From assembly GCA_963932465.1 (NCBI GenBank), contig OZ010786.1:444280619-444344618 (forward strand): a stretch of DNA of 64,000 bases. Reading direction: 5' to 3'. The translations under genes were made by a program, and so were the position numbers. Shown one piece after another: positions 1 to 10,100 of the stretch. Position 1 is the first letter of the stretch. Each line of letters starts with the position of its first letter. The notes beneath the pieces were generated by a model that searched no databases, was not told where the DNA came from, and saw nothing but the letters and a program-made list of their open reading frames with translations. Source of the stretch: Maratus speciosus. Taxonomy: Eukaryota; Arthropoda; Arachnida; Araneae; Salticidae.

Positions 1-699
1 GATAATGTTTAAAGTGTGTCAATTTATTTTTACAGCTTAAATTTTAGTTTAATTCATAAGTGGAAGAGTTCGTCTAAATAATTCACAACGCAAACTCTTA
101 ATTTTATTCGTAATTATTTAAATTTAATAATTACATTTTGACGCGGGTTATAACTTAATTTTATTAATGCTTCGCGTTGCTCTTCTACTAGAATTATGTA
201 ATTACGATCACTTATGTTATTTGAATTTGTCTAAGGTATATAAAATTATATACCATTTTACTATGAGGTTGCTTGGATGATTTGGACCAATTAACAATTT
301 TGGATGTAAATTAAATAGGAGATAAACAGGTGTAATTACCTGTCCAGCACATTCATAACAAGTTATAGTTATACAAGTATAGTTAAAAACATAAATTCAG
401 AATAAGTTAGTTAAAAATATTTCGGGGCAGAATGTGGTACCTCCCATTTCACCCACCCCGTTCCTCCTTGGGAACACGATTTAGGTTAGGGAGGTAAGGT
501 CGCTCGAGAAAGATACGTAAACAAGCGTTTAACTACGCGTAACTAAAGACAATTAAACGTATTTCAAGCATGAACTAACTATAGTTGTAATGTAAACAAA
601 TATGTATGCCTTACCTTGGTTACAAACTCATCAGAAATTACTATACAGGAGCTAAAAAAACCACACAAAGAAAAATTCATGCACCAACGCTCCCGAAAA
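1..699. other. No gene recognised, AT-rich
   Basis: I see no open frame of note and no repeat in tandem. The only structured stretch is around 437-503, where GTACCTCCC and GGGAGGTAAG can pair across about 60 bases. It could be a degraded repeat end; I cannot assign it. Confidence 0.5.
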
Positions 700-702
700 C
701 TA

Positions 703-1568
703 CACTGGTGTCCAAAATTAAGGACCAGTCACAAAATGCTAACATTTAAGTAAGCGAATACCCAAAAGGAAATAATATAAGTCAAATAATTACTATCCCT
801 AAAGCACAGCTAGTCCATATAGCATCATATTAGTGTCACACATGGTCATAAGTGTAACAGTCACTACGGTAAAACAAGAAATAGGAAATTCCACACGTCT
901 CATTATGAGTCTCGAATGATCACTATATGTGACTCCACTGAGATGTCAGTGTGACTGCTGCTTTGTGACGAGTCACCAGGTGACTTTACAATGTAGTTAC
1001 ATTGTGACTCTCGTGTGACTGTCAGATTTAGACTCAATTTTAAAGTCATCATGAACGTTGCATTATGATAAGTGACCAAATAATATCACATTATAGTCAC
1101 ATGGTGAATTTTCACAAAAGAGTACAATGGTGACTTCACAGTAGTCTCTCTGCCACCTGACAGTCATCATGTGACATTAATGTGACATTATTTGGTAACT
1201 TATCTCAATGCAGCGTTCACGATGACTTTGAAATTGAGTCTGCAGAGGATAGTGAAATGAGAGTCACAATGTAACTACATTGTAAAGTCACATGGTGACA
1301 CGTCAGAAAGCAGAAGTCATAGTAACGTCTCAGTGGAGTCACATATACTGATCATTTGAGACTCATAATGAGATGTATGAAATTACCTATTTTTTGCTTC
1401 ACCGTAGTGACTTTGACACTTGTGACCATGAGTGACATGAATGAGATGCTATATGGACTAGCTGTGCAGTAGAGATAGTAGTTATTCGAATTATATTATT
1501 TCCTTTTGAGTATTCGCGTCCTTGAAAATTAGCATTTTGTGATTGGTCCTTAATTTTAGACAGTAGTG
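703..1568. mobile_element. TA-flanked foldback MITE of Tc1/mariner type
   Basis: The two halves are reverse complements of each other over almost the full 866 bases. The left end reads CACTGGTGTCCAAAATTAAG and the inverted right end CACTACTGTCTAAAATTAAG. The outer bases are TA on both sides (701-702 and 1569-1570), the target duplication expected for Tc1/mariner-type elements. The interior is unusually dense in GTCAC/GTGAC pentamers in both orientations. No coding capacity, so this is non-autonomous. Superfamily assignment rests on the TA duplication and end style only. Transcribed, it would form one long imperfect hairpin. Confidence 0.85.
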
Positions 1569-1571
1569 TAG

Positions 1572-2697
1572 ACTAACATGTCTGCCGAAGTTAAACGGCA
1601 ACAGGTTTTCTTACTTCTGTTTATTGCCGCACACTGGCAGCACCTCCTTGACACCGAAAAACGTCAAACTTCATTCCACCCCGGTACCCCGATGTGCTGC
1701 GGATTCCCCTACACAATGTTTAAATGGAGACTTTATTAAAAAGACATCTCAAAATGCTAGAAACGTACTTCTTTAAAACTGCGCGCGACATTCTTCTGAA
1801 TGTACTTCATATATTTACATGCAAACTTCACGAATTTTTAGATTATGCATATAAGTTGAGGCTGAACCTAAATTTATTTATTACTCCAGCTGCAGGAAAA
1901 TCACAGTTGACTCCGACAGAAATATACAATATTTTTAACTTTTTCTTGAAAAATATGAATTTTGCTAAAATGTGCACGAATTTAGGTTCGGTATTGATAT
2001 ACGTATAACCTATAAATCCGTGAAGATTGCATGTAATCGCATTTATGAAAAGCATAATGAAAATTTTATATATATTTTCATGTTAAAAATAATATTTGCA
2101 CCTATGAATATAAACTGAACAAAAAAGAAAATGATGAAATATATCTACATATATAAAATCCTAATGAAACGAATTTATGAAACGATTTTATGAAATGAAT
2201 TTATGAAACGAATTTATGAAACGACTAATTATGTTTTCACGGCAATTTCTCCTAAAATATGGAATATTATGCGGTGAAAACAACACCAAAAATCCGTATT
2301 GATCCACAGATCTCAAAACTGGTATCTGAATTTCAAAATTTAAATTAGTTTACGAGATATTAATTTCTTTAAATTTGAATTTAATTTCTCTAATGATGGC
2401 AGCCAGATTACTCCATTTTTGCGGAAAAAGGGAGAAAACGTATAACAATAGAGATTATTAGATTTCTTCTTTTTCGCCATTTTCAAATTAAATTGAAATT
2501 ATATTTTATTTCAATCGGTATTGAAGACAATATTGCGATTAAATTACATTTTTCAGGAAATTTAATAAAATAAAATCTCTTTTTCACATTTCGACTCTCA
2601 GGAATCAGTTTCTTTTAAAAATTAAAGCTAGTCTGTCGTCTTACACTTTAACATAGTTTCCACTGCGAAACAGCACCGAAAACTGGCGAAATGAAGC
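1572..2697. other. No gene recognised
   Basis: AT-rich sequence with short chance frames only (a 94-residue plus-strand frame at 1724-2008 has no recognisable motif). It holds the short tandem repeat listed at 2164-2224. Confidence 0.5.
2164..2224. repeat. Short tandem repeat, ~15-bp unit
   Basis: About four copies of a unit like ATGAAACGAATTT follow one another, with one copy altered. It is a small local slippage array with no apparent function. Confidence 0.75.
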
Positions 2698-2752
2698 AAT
2701 TAAAATAATAAAACTTTGTAAAAAATCACCATAAAATTAAAACAAAACACAG

Positions 2753-2791
2753 GACGCGTTTCGAGCTAAAAACATAACAGCTCGTCATCAG
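2753..2791 (-). ncRNA. Hammerhead-ribozyme-like motif, left arm
   Basis: Mirror copy of the motif at 3395-3433, with identical sequence on the minus strand. See that entry for the core elements. Being in the opposite arm of a perfect inverted repeat, the two would be transcribed from opposite strands. Confidence 0.5.
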
Positions 2792-3394
2792 CTAAGCATA
2801 CACGTGTCCGAAAACGGACAAGTTCAAAAATGAACTGAAGAAAAAGAATGTTGCGAAGAATGCGACAGATGGCGCTACCTGATAGAGGAAAATGTGTTGA
2901 AAAAAGATAGAAGAGAAAATGAAATGGAAAAAATGGAAATAAAAGAAAAAATAAAAATAAAAGAAGTAAATTAAAAATATAAATAAAAATAATAAATAAA
3001 GAACTATAAAAGAACAAGAAAAAAATCCAAATGTCAATGATCTCCCATCATCTCCTTTCCTATCTCCAGCGTGGAAATTAATTTTATAATTCTTTTCCCT
3101 TTTCTCTTGTTTCTTTTCTTTTTATTTTGTAAAAAAAAAAAATAATAATAATAATTTGGATTTTTTTCTTGTTCTTTTATAGTTCTTTATTTATTATTTT
3201 TATTTATATTTTTAATTTACTTCTTTTATTTTTATTTTTTCTTTTATTTCCATTTTTTCCATTTCATTTTCTCTTCTATCTTTTTTCAACACATTTTCCT
3301 CTATCAGGTAGCGCCATCTGTCGCATTCTTCGCAACATTCTTTTTCTTCAGTTCATTTTTGAACTTGTCCGTTTTCGGACACGTGTATGCTTAG

Positions 3395-3433
3395 CTGATG
3401 ACGAGCTGTTATGTTTTTAGCTCGAAACGCGTC
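3395..3433 (+). ncRNA. Hammerhead-ribozyme-like motif, right arm
   Basis: The order of parts fits the minimal hammerhead ribozymes known from Penelope-like retroelements: the core CTGATGA (3395-3401), a stem II pairing GAGCT with AGCTC, the core GAAAC (3424-3428) and then GCGTC, where the short ACGCGT supplies a two-base-pair stem III and cleavage would follow GTC. One base (C3402) is extra between the first core and stem II, so activity is uncertain. Stem I pairing (CT with AG, then interrupted) is weak. Family knowledge: such motifs lie in the pseudo-LTR regions of Penelope-like elements and process their RNA. Confidence 0.5.
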
Positions 3434-3488
3434 CTGTGTTTTGTTTTAATTTTATGGTGATTTTTTACAAAGTTTTATTATTTTAATT

Positions 3489-4654
3489 ATTTTAATAGTT
3501 TCCACTGGTATGAAAAGGAATCCATTTTTGTGGGGGGTGGGGGGGGGAGAGGAAAGGGATTATGGAATTTCTTTTTTCATAGTTGTCATAGTGAAATTGT
3601 AAAGTGAAATTAATAAAAACAGTAGGAAGACTTTAAAATAAGAATTAAATGGTCACGTGTTAAAAGCAAAAAATATGGAAAATTACTTCAAAATATTTAG
3701 ATGTAAATATGAAAAAAGTACGAAAACTTATTGCACGCGAAACGCATTTAAAGGTGATAATTACGTCATATGTAAAATGTCTTAATATTAAAAATTGTCA
3801 TGTTTAAGTTGTCTGAAATAATTAAATTATTACACGTGAAAAACTTTTAATGGTGAATAAACACTACTAAATTTCAACTAAATAAATAAATGAATGAATT
3901 ATTACATGAGAAATGTATTTAATATTGAAAATTACGTCATATATTAAAAAGATACATTTAAAACGATTTTCATTCCCGAGAATTTTAATGCTACATCATA
4001 TGGTATAAAAGTAGTGCAACTAGCAGATTTGTTTATATATGACATCACTTAATGCTGCACAAATACAAGTAAATGTAAGCGCAAAATACTTTCAATTTAT
4101 TTTGTAGAAATTACTGTTTGATAAATACATATTAGAAAATTCTGATATTCTTATTAATTAATATAAACAATATACATTGTAAAAGTAACATGAAAATATG
4201 CATGATGTGTATTAAAATAGGGAAAGGAATGCAGGAATAAGCTATACCTGTTTCTGACAACATCTAAAACTCGATCAAAATATAAAATGTAAGCGTAACG
4301 TGGTTCTGAAAGCTATTCCCAAGCAGACGCAGTTTTTTAAACGCGAACCTAAAGGAAGATTAATGTCCATAGCGTCGTTATAAGTCAGAAAGATAGCGAC
4401 ATTTTATACAAGCTGTTTTTCAAATGTGTAACTGATCTTACTTATTAGTCTCAAAACAACCATCATTGCTAACGCAGTGATGAATGAGGCCATGGTAACC
4501 GAAAAATGCCACTTTCAAACAGAAAAGCATGGCAACCCTATTACAGAAGATAGCCGCCGTTAAATTGATAATATCATTCAATCATCCATAACCTGGTAAT
4601 ATTCTTTAAACAGGGCACATTACTATGTTTTTAGAGGCTGCGAGGTCTGAACGG
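3489..4654. other. No gene recognised
   Basis: AT-rich intergenic sequence. A G run at 3532-3549 is followed by ordinary low-complexity DNA. No frame, repeat or RNA gene that I can support. Confidence 0.5.
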
Positions 4655-4694
4655 GGGTTGGCGGGCGTAGCGCGCAGGGGGCTGAGCCCACTAG
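4655..4694 (+). mobile_element. Possible Helitron 3' terminus
   Basis: A GC-rich patch in AT-rich DNA ends in the hairpin GGGC-TGA-GCCC (4679-4689) followed within two bases by CTAG (4691-4694) and then T. A hairpin next to CTAG before a T is the Helitron 3' signature. No matching 5' TCTATACTA-type end is visible upstream in the window, so the element would be truncated or lie partly outside. Confidence 0.4.
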
Positions 4695-4838
4695 TATATA
4701 TATGATAATCAATAGCATAGCATCACTCAAAATTTGATATCATTATTTTTAACACCCATATGTAAAATTCTTAGAGCCATGAGGTAAAATGCTGCGTCAC
4801 ACACTTTTAACCCGTTAACGGTTTTTTTAATACCTTTT
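4695..4838 (+). repeat. Partial copy of the right end of the 1.16-kb hairpin element
   Basis: This stretch matches about 23764-23890, the right end of the hairpin element at 22746-23904. It shares the run through ATAGCATAGC, AAATTTGATATCATTATTTT, GCTGCGTCAC and AACCCGTTAA. It shows a second, end-only copy of that family directly beside the possible Helitron terminus. Confidence 0.75.
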
Positions 4839-6935
4839 CCTCATTATTTTTCTTTAGAATAATATTGCCCTGCGTCTAAAAGCGCAAAAAAAGTTCCATT
4901 TTTACCACCGAAACTAACCGCGTTCTGATAGAATGAATTTTGTAAAAAAACTACCCTTTTTCCAGCACTAATCACTACAGTCTTTCCGATGTCAGTATCA
5001 GAAAACACTAAAATTTCGTAGTTAATGAATCATAACTCGGAAATTTTAATCATTAAAATGGTGAAATGGTTTAATATTCTTTTTATATGCAGGTCAACAT
5101 GAAAAAAAAAATTATACAAACTAGGGATCGTATAAAAAATTAATTTCTTATTTTAATATATATATATATAGCACCTTCTAAAAGGAATGTCATATCTAAA
5201 AGCTATATTTCATTTCTATATTTTTTAACTGGAAGCACGTTTCAGTCATATGTGGTTTAACACATAATCGAGGAGACTTCAGTTTTAAATCAGCCGGTAT
5301 ATATGCACATGCTTTAATGCAAATGCATCTAAATAAAATACTGCTACAATTCTTTAAAGATTTTCATTAGACAAACGAAACAAAAATATTCGATAATTTA
5401 GAACAAAATATCGAATTTCTAATTTTAATTTTCAATAGATAATGCAATTAAATGTTAGTGCTAAAAAAATCGTTTTATTTGTCCAATTTTATTTGTTCTT
5501 CGAAATGACGAGTGCGATCTAAGAATCTGCTGAAAAATAAAAATTTATTTATACACACATTCATTATTTTTTTTAATAAAAACAAAAGTATAACAATTGT
5601 TGAATGAAATTTTTTCTTAAAAATTTTCCGTACCGTACTTTTCCGCATTATATTTATCGATTTCATGTTCATAATTAAAAATATTGCGTTGTTGTTGTTT
5701 TTTTTTCTATATTTTCCTAATATTTTATCAAATCAATGTCGTTTATTTATAAAAGTTTTGATTTTTTTTCATTTTGATAAAGAAAATGTATGGAAACAGA
5801 AATGGATTCATTTTTTTTTTTTTTTTTTTACATTTTTTACGTTCTAGTACAATGAAAAGGAAGAATGAATTTAAAAAAATGACAGGAAACGAAAAATGAG
5901 ATATATTTTTTAGAAACACTCACTTTTTTCTTAATAGTCTTTTCAAGGTGAAACACGAAATAACGGTACTGTCAAACCCTGTCAAAAAATGTTATTGTAA
6001 TAATAAAAAGATAATAAAAAAGATATATTATTTTTGACATTTATTCCAACGAAACGTTTCCTCATTCTGTTCTGCATTGCTTGCGTTTTGAATGACTGAT
6101 TTAAAGAATAATGTGCACAGTAATATTATTATATTTTTATTATTGGTATTACAACAGGAAGTTGGATATTTCTTCACATTTATTTTCTTTTTGGCAACTT
6201 TCATTACAAAAAGTAAAAACCTATCTATTGCAGCCGTACGTAGGAAAGCCCTTCCGAAAGATTTTGGTATATTTTCATCGATCATGAACTCCAGACCCCA
6301 AAACCACCTTCCGTTCAAATGTGACATATATATCCTTATATATATCCTTATATATATATATATATAAGGATTTGTTTGGTTTTGCTGTTAATAAAACAAT
6401 TGTTACATTCAAATGCTTACAACTGTTTATCTTGTGACAATTGAATCATAAAAGTAATACTAGATGGCAGCACCAAAGTTTGTATTTTTTCGATAAGTTC
6501 TAAATTTTACTTTTTCCAGCTACATTTCGGTTATAATTTACTACACCAGGGGGAATTTTTAGCTAAATTTTGACGATATTGTTAAACAATTTTTAATTAA
6601 TTTAATAGTGCATTTTAAATATGTAATTACTTTCTATTTATTTTATTTTATATTATATTAAAAGTTGTTTAACATTTATTTCAAAATGTATTAACTGCAT
6701 CCTATGGTATCAATTACTGTGATTTCTTAACTGTTTTATTCACCTTAATCTTTACGATATTTTGGGTGCCATGTGCGCGTGGATTTATTCTAAAATATTG
6801 AAATATTAATCGGTATGGTGTTTATTATTTCTATTTTATATCCTATAAATATTTAAATAGGTTTTATTGATTTTTCCATTTCATATTATTTGTTTCTATT
6901 CTGTTTTCATTTTTAATCAATTCACTTGATTTTAA
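4839..6935. other. No gene recognised
   Basis: Long AT-rich stretch with homopolymer T (around 5811-5830) and TA-type microsatellites. Frames of up to 99 residues exist on both strands but are low-complexity or overlap each other (6028-6327 minus against 6092-6367 plus) and show no domain. Confidence 0.5.
6327..6368. repeat. TATATATCCT/TA microsatellite
   Basis: Tandem TATATATCCT units run into pure TA repeats. Confidence 0.85.
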
Positions 6936-7057
6936 TGGTTGTTTGGGCACAGGGGAAAATAACTTTTAGCTTTAGCTTATTTTTCTCACAGAAAACAACC
7001 ATTTTGCTTATATAATTGAATTCTGTGCCCTTGACAACGTAATTCAATATATAAGCA
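6936..7057. other. Nested inverted repeats (complex hairpin)
   Basis: Three pairs of complementary segments lie in 122 bases: TGGTTGTTT (6936-6944) with AAACAACCA (6993-7001), GGGCACAG (6945-6952) with CTGTGCCC (7023-7030), and TGCTTATATAATTGAATT with AATTCAATATATAAGCA (7005-7022 and 7041-7057). The second pair overlaps the first, so alternative folds are possible. It lies just upstream of the Penelope-like element and could be a degraded element end or a structured RNA. Confidence 0.5.
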
Positions 7058-7198
7058 TTTCCATTATTTGTCGGTGTCCACTTTCTTATTTTTCTTCCAT
7101 AATAATTCTTATAATAAATTTTAAAAAAAATTATACTTACAGCTTTAATTCATAATATTACGGTTTTTGATGGTGGTAGGTTATGTTTAATTAATGGT

Positions 7199-7217
7199 TA
7201 TATATATATATATATAT
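7199..7217. repeat. TA microsatellite at 5' edge of Penelope-like element
   Basis: A (TA)n run directly abuts the first recognisable codon of the reverse transcriptase fragment. TA-rich runs also follow both 3' ends (9112-9136 and 9749-9771). Confidence 0.85.
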
Positions 7218-7218
7218 T

Positions 7219-8729
7219 CACGAAGTAAAATTCAACGAATATATAAATCCAACCTACGGACACATATTAACGGGTAGTTTGGATATTGTACATAATAAGA
7301 AATTGAGTGAAATCATGAGATACGGGACGAGATACAGGATTAAGAGAGTATTAACAAGAAATATGGCAAAAAAAAAAAAAAAAAAAAAACGCTTGAATAT
7401 GAATTTGGATATTTTTATTCAAAAATTAGTTTATAAATACAATTTGCCAGAGTTTTCGAGGAATGGAAGTATTGTGTTTTAAAAGAATTGTGTAGAAATT
7501 TTGAGAGCAATTCTGAGGGGGTTTCGGTAAAATATTATAAGGATTTGAAAGAATCTATAACAGAATTGCAGAATAAATTTATAATAACGTATATAGATAA
7601 AGCTAACACAAATTACGCAATTATTTGTAAAACATTATATGGTAAATTACTCAAGGAGGCTTATGGTAATGAAATAAACTATGAAATTGTCGAATCAAGT
7701 AAACAAGTTATTAGTAATAGAGTAAAAGCATATTATAAAAAAATTAAAATAAAGCAAAATAGTACTAGTTTTCCATATTTGGTAATGGTTCCAAAGTTTC
7801 ATAAAGATCCGGTTGTTTTTAGAGCTATTACATGTGGTTTCGGTTCATATTTGGAAAATTGTAATAAAAAATTGTTGAAATTATTAAAAGAGATTTTTGA
7901 TGAAGTATTGAAAGATAAGCCGGCTTGTGTAATAAAAACCAGCTTTGAGTTAATTAAACATTTAAATCTAATGAAAAACATTTCAAGTTTAACAGCGTAC
8001 GATTTTGAAGATTTGTATAATAGTATAGATTTGGACAATCTTAAAATAAAAATTATGGAGTTTTTCAGTAAATATAATTCCTCAACTATCGGACAGGAAT
8101 GATTTACTAATTTGTTTAACTTTGTAGTGAGTGAGAACTACTTATATGACGGGAAAATTGTTTACAAACAAGTTAGAGGTATTCCAATGGGGGGAAGTTG
8201 TAGTTCGATTTTAGCCGATATCTACTTATATATGTACGAGGAACAAATTGATATAAATGAGGATATGAGGTGCTTTCGTTACATTGATGACGTTTTAATA
8301 GTCAGATGCAATGATGTGAAAAAAGAAAAAATTGATTACTATCCTAATGGTTTAAATTTGAAATTGGAGTCAAAAAGTAAAAACATGATCAATTATTTAG
8401 ACATTAATATCGAGATAAAAAATGGTGAGATAAAAACAGATATATATGGTAAACGAAAAAGCTTTAACTTTGAAACTATAAAAATGTTAAATTGTGTATC
8501 AAATGTCCATATCTCAATATATAGAAATATTTTTATTAACGGGTTAAACCGTATAGATAGACTGACATCAAATACTGGGGAAAAAATTGAAGAACTTTAC
8601 AAATGGTATATTCTGGCATTGCACCATGGCTATCCTGAGAGATTTTTGAAGAGTCTGCTGCGAAATTTCGTGAAGTGTAAGACTTATCGCAGAGATTTAG
8701 AGGTAATGTGGATGCGAAGAGAGGAATAA
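7219..8729 (+). pseudogene. Naiad-like Penelope-like element reverse transcriptase, 5'-truncated, with in-frame UGA
   Basis: Reverse transcriptase of a retroelement that would copy its RNA into genomic DNA. Visible from the N-terminus: a GHILTGSLDIV segment (7261-7293), a lysine run coded by an A tract, then a frame change near 7470-7488. In the second frame follow FRAITCGF, motif A-like LTAYDFEDLYNSI (about 8000-8033), the GIPMGGSCSS segment (8178-8207), FRYIDDVLIV with the catalytic DD (about 8274-8303), YLDINIEI and a conserved C-terminal region ending at a TAA. The fingers half and the palm half lie in the same frame, separated by one TGA (8100-8102). No GIY-YIG endonuclease is seen. In Naiads that domain is N-terminal, so it would be lost with the truncation at the TA microsatellite. 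The GIPMG / RYIDD combination argues for Penelope-like, not LINE or LTR, RT. The UGA may be a nonsense mutation or a selenocysteine codon; selenoprotein Naiads have been described. The frame change suggests this copy is dead. Confidence 0.75.
8100..8102 (+). other. In-frame UGA within the RT frame (candidate Sec codon)
   Basis: TGA is the only stop in frame between about 7488 and 8727. The reading frame is conserved on both sides, with RT motifs continuing downstream. I cannot recognise a SECIS element by eye in the 3' region. Confidence 0.5.
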
Positions 8730-9137
8730 CTGTGGCTTTGACTGTTCAAGGATTGCGTGCACGATTGTTTGAGTTTTCACGTTCAGTTTTTGGTTTTCAA
8801 TGGGTCTAGGCAGCTCATTCGATTTGTTAGTTTTTTCTTTTTGGTCTTGACAGGTTGTTGGGGGAGCGTTATGTGCAGGGTGCACATAAAAACTGGTTTT
8901 AACCCCGCAGTTGCATGTCGCAAGTGCATGCCGCATGTCTCCATTGATTCAGTTTCTTCTGGTTTTAGTTTGAATGATTTTAAAGTTTGCCGTTTTTAAA
9001 GTATGTTGTTTTTGAAGTTAGTTGTTTTTAGTTATTTTGTTGTTGTCATTTGGTTTAGTTTATTTATCGTTGGATCAGTTCCGTGGTTTCGAATTTTTGG
9101 TTTGGTTTTTGGATATATATATAGAGAGAGAGAGAGA
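8730..9137 (+). other. 3' region of Penelope-like copy 1, conserved hairpin, TA/GA microsatellite
   Basis: Non-coding tail of the RT copy. It includes a perfect hairpin TTATGTGCA-GGG-TGCACATAA (8869-8889) enclosed by GGGG (8861-8864) and AACCCCGCAG (8901-8910). The same surroundings recur after the second RT fragment (9574-9614), so the tail belongs to the element. The copy ends in a TA then GA microsatellite (9112-9136). Confidence 0.65.
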
Positions 9138-9169
9138 TTATAAACGGAATTTTAGTATATAGTATTTAA

Positions 9170-9475
9170 GATAAAAGAAATTACTTTGATTTTGATACAA
9201 TAAAAATATTAAACTTTAATAGTAACGTGCATGTTTCAATTTTTAGAAATATATATTTAAATGGTTTAAATCGTATTGCAAATTTGTGCTCAAATGTTGA
9301 TAAATTGGTTGGTGAAATTTTTAACCTTTACATAAACGCCAGTAAACAAAATTACCCAATACATTTTCTGAATGATTTAACTTTCAATTTTATCAGGAAA
9401 AAAAGCTATCGAAATAAAACATTGGACTTGTTCGATGATTGTGATTTATCGATACGTGATTCCTATCGAAAATAG
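9170..9475 (+). pseudogene. Second Naiad-like RT C-terminal fragment
   Basis: About 101 codons match the C-terminus of the RT at 7219-8729: the IKxLN...SNVHxSIxRNIxxNGLNRI region followed by a helical stretch and KSYR. The frame is open to its TAG stop but begins right after a stop at 9167, so only the 3' part is present. It lies downstream of copy 1 in the same orientation, separated by a microsatellite. Tandem 5'-truncated copies are typical of Penelope-like elements. The two are clearly diverged at protein level, so this is not a recent duplication. Confidence 0.75.
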
Positions 9476-9771
9476 CTTAGCGGTGAGGATAATCACGGAC
9501 TTCATTTGACGGCTTTTGAATTAGTTTGTGGTTTTCATTTTCCCAATCCCTATTTGTTTGGTCTTGGCAAGTGAGGGGGAATGTTGTGCACGTAAAACAT
9601 GTTTAACCCCGCAGTACAAGTCATAAGCCTTGGCCACTTGTCTTCATGTTTGGTTTTTTCTTAGTTACTCTTGGTTTTGTTAATTATTGTTTTAGTTACA
9701 GTTTGTTAGATGTTTTTTGTGTACTAAATTATGAATTTGGATTTTTCAATATATATATATATATACATATA
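9476..9771 (+). other. 3' region of Penelope-like copy 2, ending in TA repeat
   Basis: Contains TTTGGTCTTGGCAAG and the block GGGGGAATGTTGTGCACG ... AACCCCGCAG (9574-9614), which parallel the tail of copy 1. The tail closes with (TA)n from 9749, immediately followed by the LTR element. Confidence 0.65.
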
Positions 9772-10071
9772 TGTGGCAATAAAAGATAAGACTCAAGGGT
9801 TAAATGAAGAGTATCAGTGATATCTCAAGCAAGACTCGTAAAACGTGAACTCAAAATTGTAGAGCGAGATATGGTTGTTCTGTAGATATTCAACAGTAGA
9901 GTTGGTTGGTGATTTTTAACGCAAGGCTCAGGGAAGCTTGTGGGATTTCTACAGAGGTATTTTGAATATTAAGCTGCATGTTTGGGGATATATACACCTT
10001 TTTATACAGATTCACAGTTTGAAGAGTATCAGTTTCGATTAAGTGATACAGTACTCACATTAAAACCTACA
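9772..10071 (+). repeat. 5' LTR
   Basis: Begins TGTGGCAATAAAAG and ends TAAAACCTACA. It pairs base for base with the 3' LTR at 13321-13620 without obvious large indels. Confidence 0.9.
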
Positions 10072-10075
10072 GTTT

Positions 10076-10100
10076 TGGGGGCTCGAGCCGGGATTTGGAC
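10076..10100 (+). promoter_or_regulatory. Primer binding site, tRNA-Pro type
   Basis: Four bases after the 5' LTR a stretch begins TGGGGGCTCG and continues CCGGGATTTG, complementary to the 3' end of metazoan tRNA-Pro, including CCA, acceptor and part of the T arm. By eye there is one small difference in the middle (AG in place of T) and one near the end. Reverse transcription of the element would start here. Confidence 0.75.

Larger units (their letters stand above)
2698..3488. repeat. Perfect inverted repeat, 335-bp arms, 121-bp spacer
   Basis: Arms 2698-3032 and 3154-3488 appear exactly reverse-complementary by eye: the same 83-residue frame occurs at mirrored positions (2766-3017 minus, 3169-3420 plus). 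The outer part of each arm carries a hammerhead-like motif and a TGTCCG-TTTT-CGGACA hairpin, features of Penelope-like element terminal regions. The inner part is a purine/pyrimidine-skewed tract (A/G-rich left, T/C-rich right). The lack of divergence between arms implies a recent event or gene conversion. I read it as two head-to-head Penelope-like terminal fragments; the shared frame is probably not a real protein. Confidence 0.8.

Noticed and set aside
478..503. Telomere-like TTAGG repeat
   Set aside because: Only two adjacent TTAGG units are present.
2766..3420. Two identical 83-residue proteins on opposite strands
   Set aside because: They are a by-product of the perfect inverted repeat and its T/C-rich tract.
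7471..7490. Programmed ribosomal frameshift at GTTTTAAAAG in the RT frame
   Set aside because: The move is to the -1 frame, but slipping TTT to GTT and TAA to TTA does not fit the X XXY YYZ rule. A simple indel is likelier.
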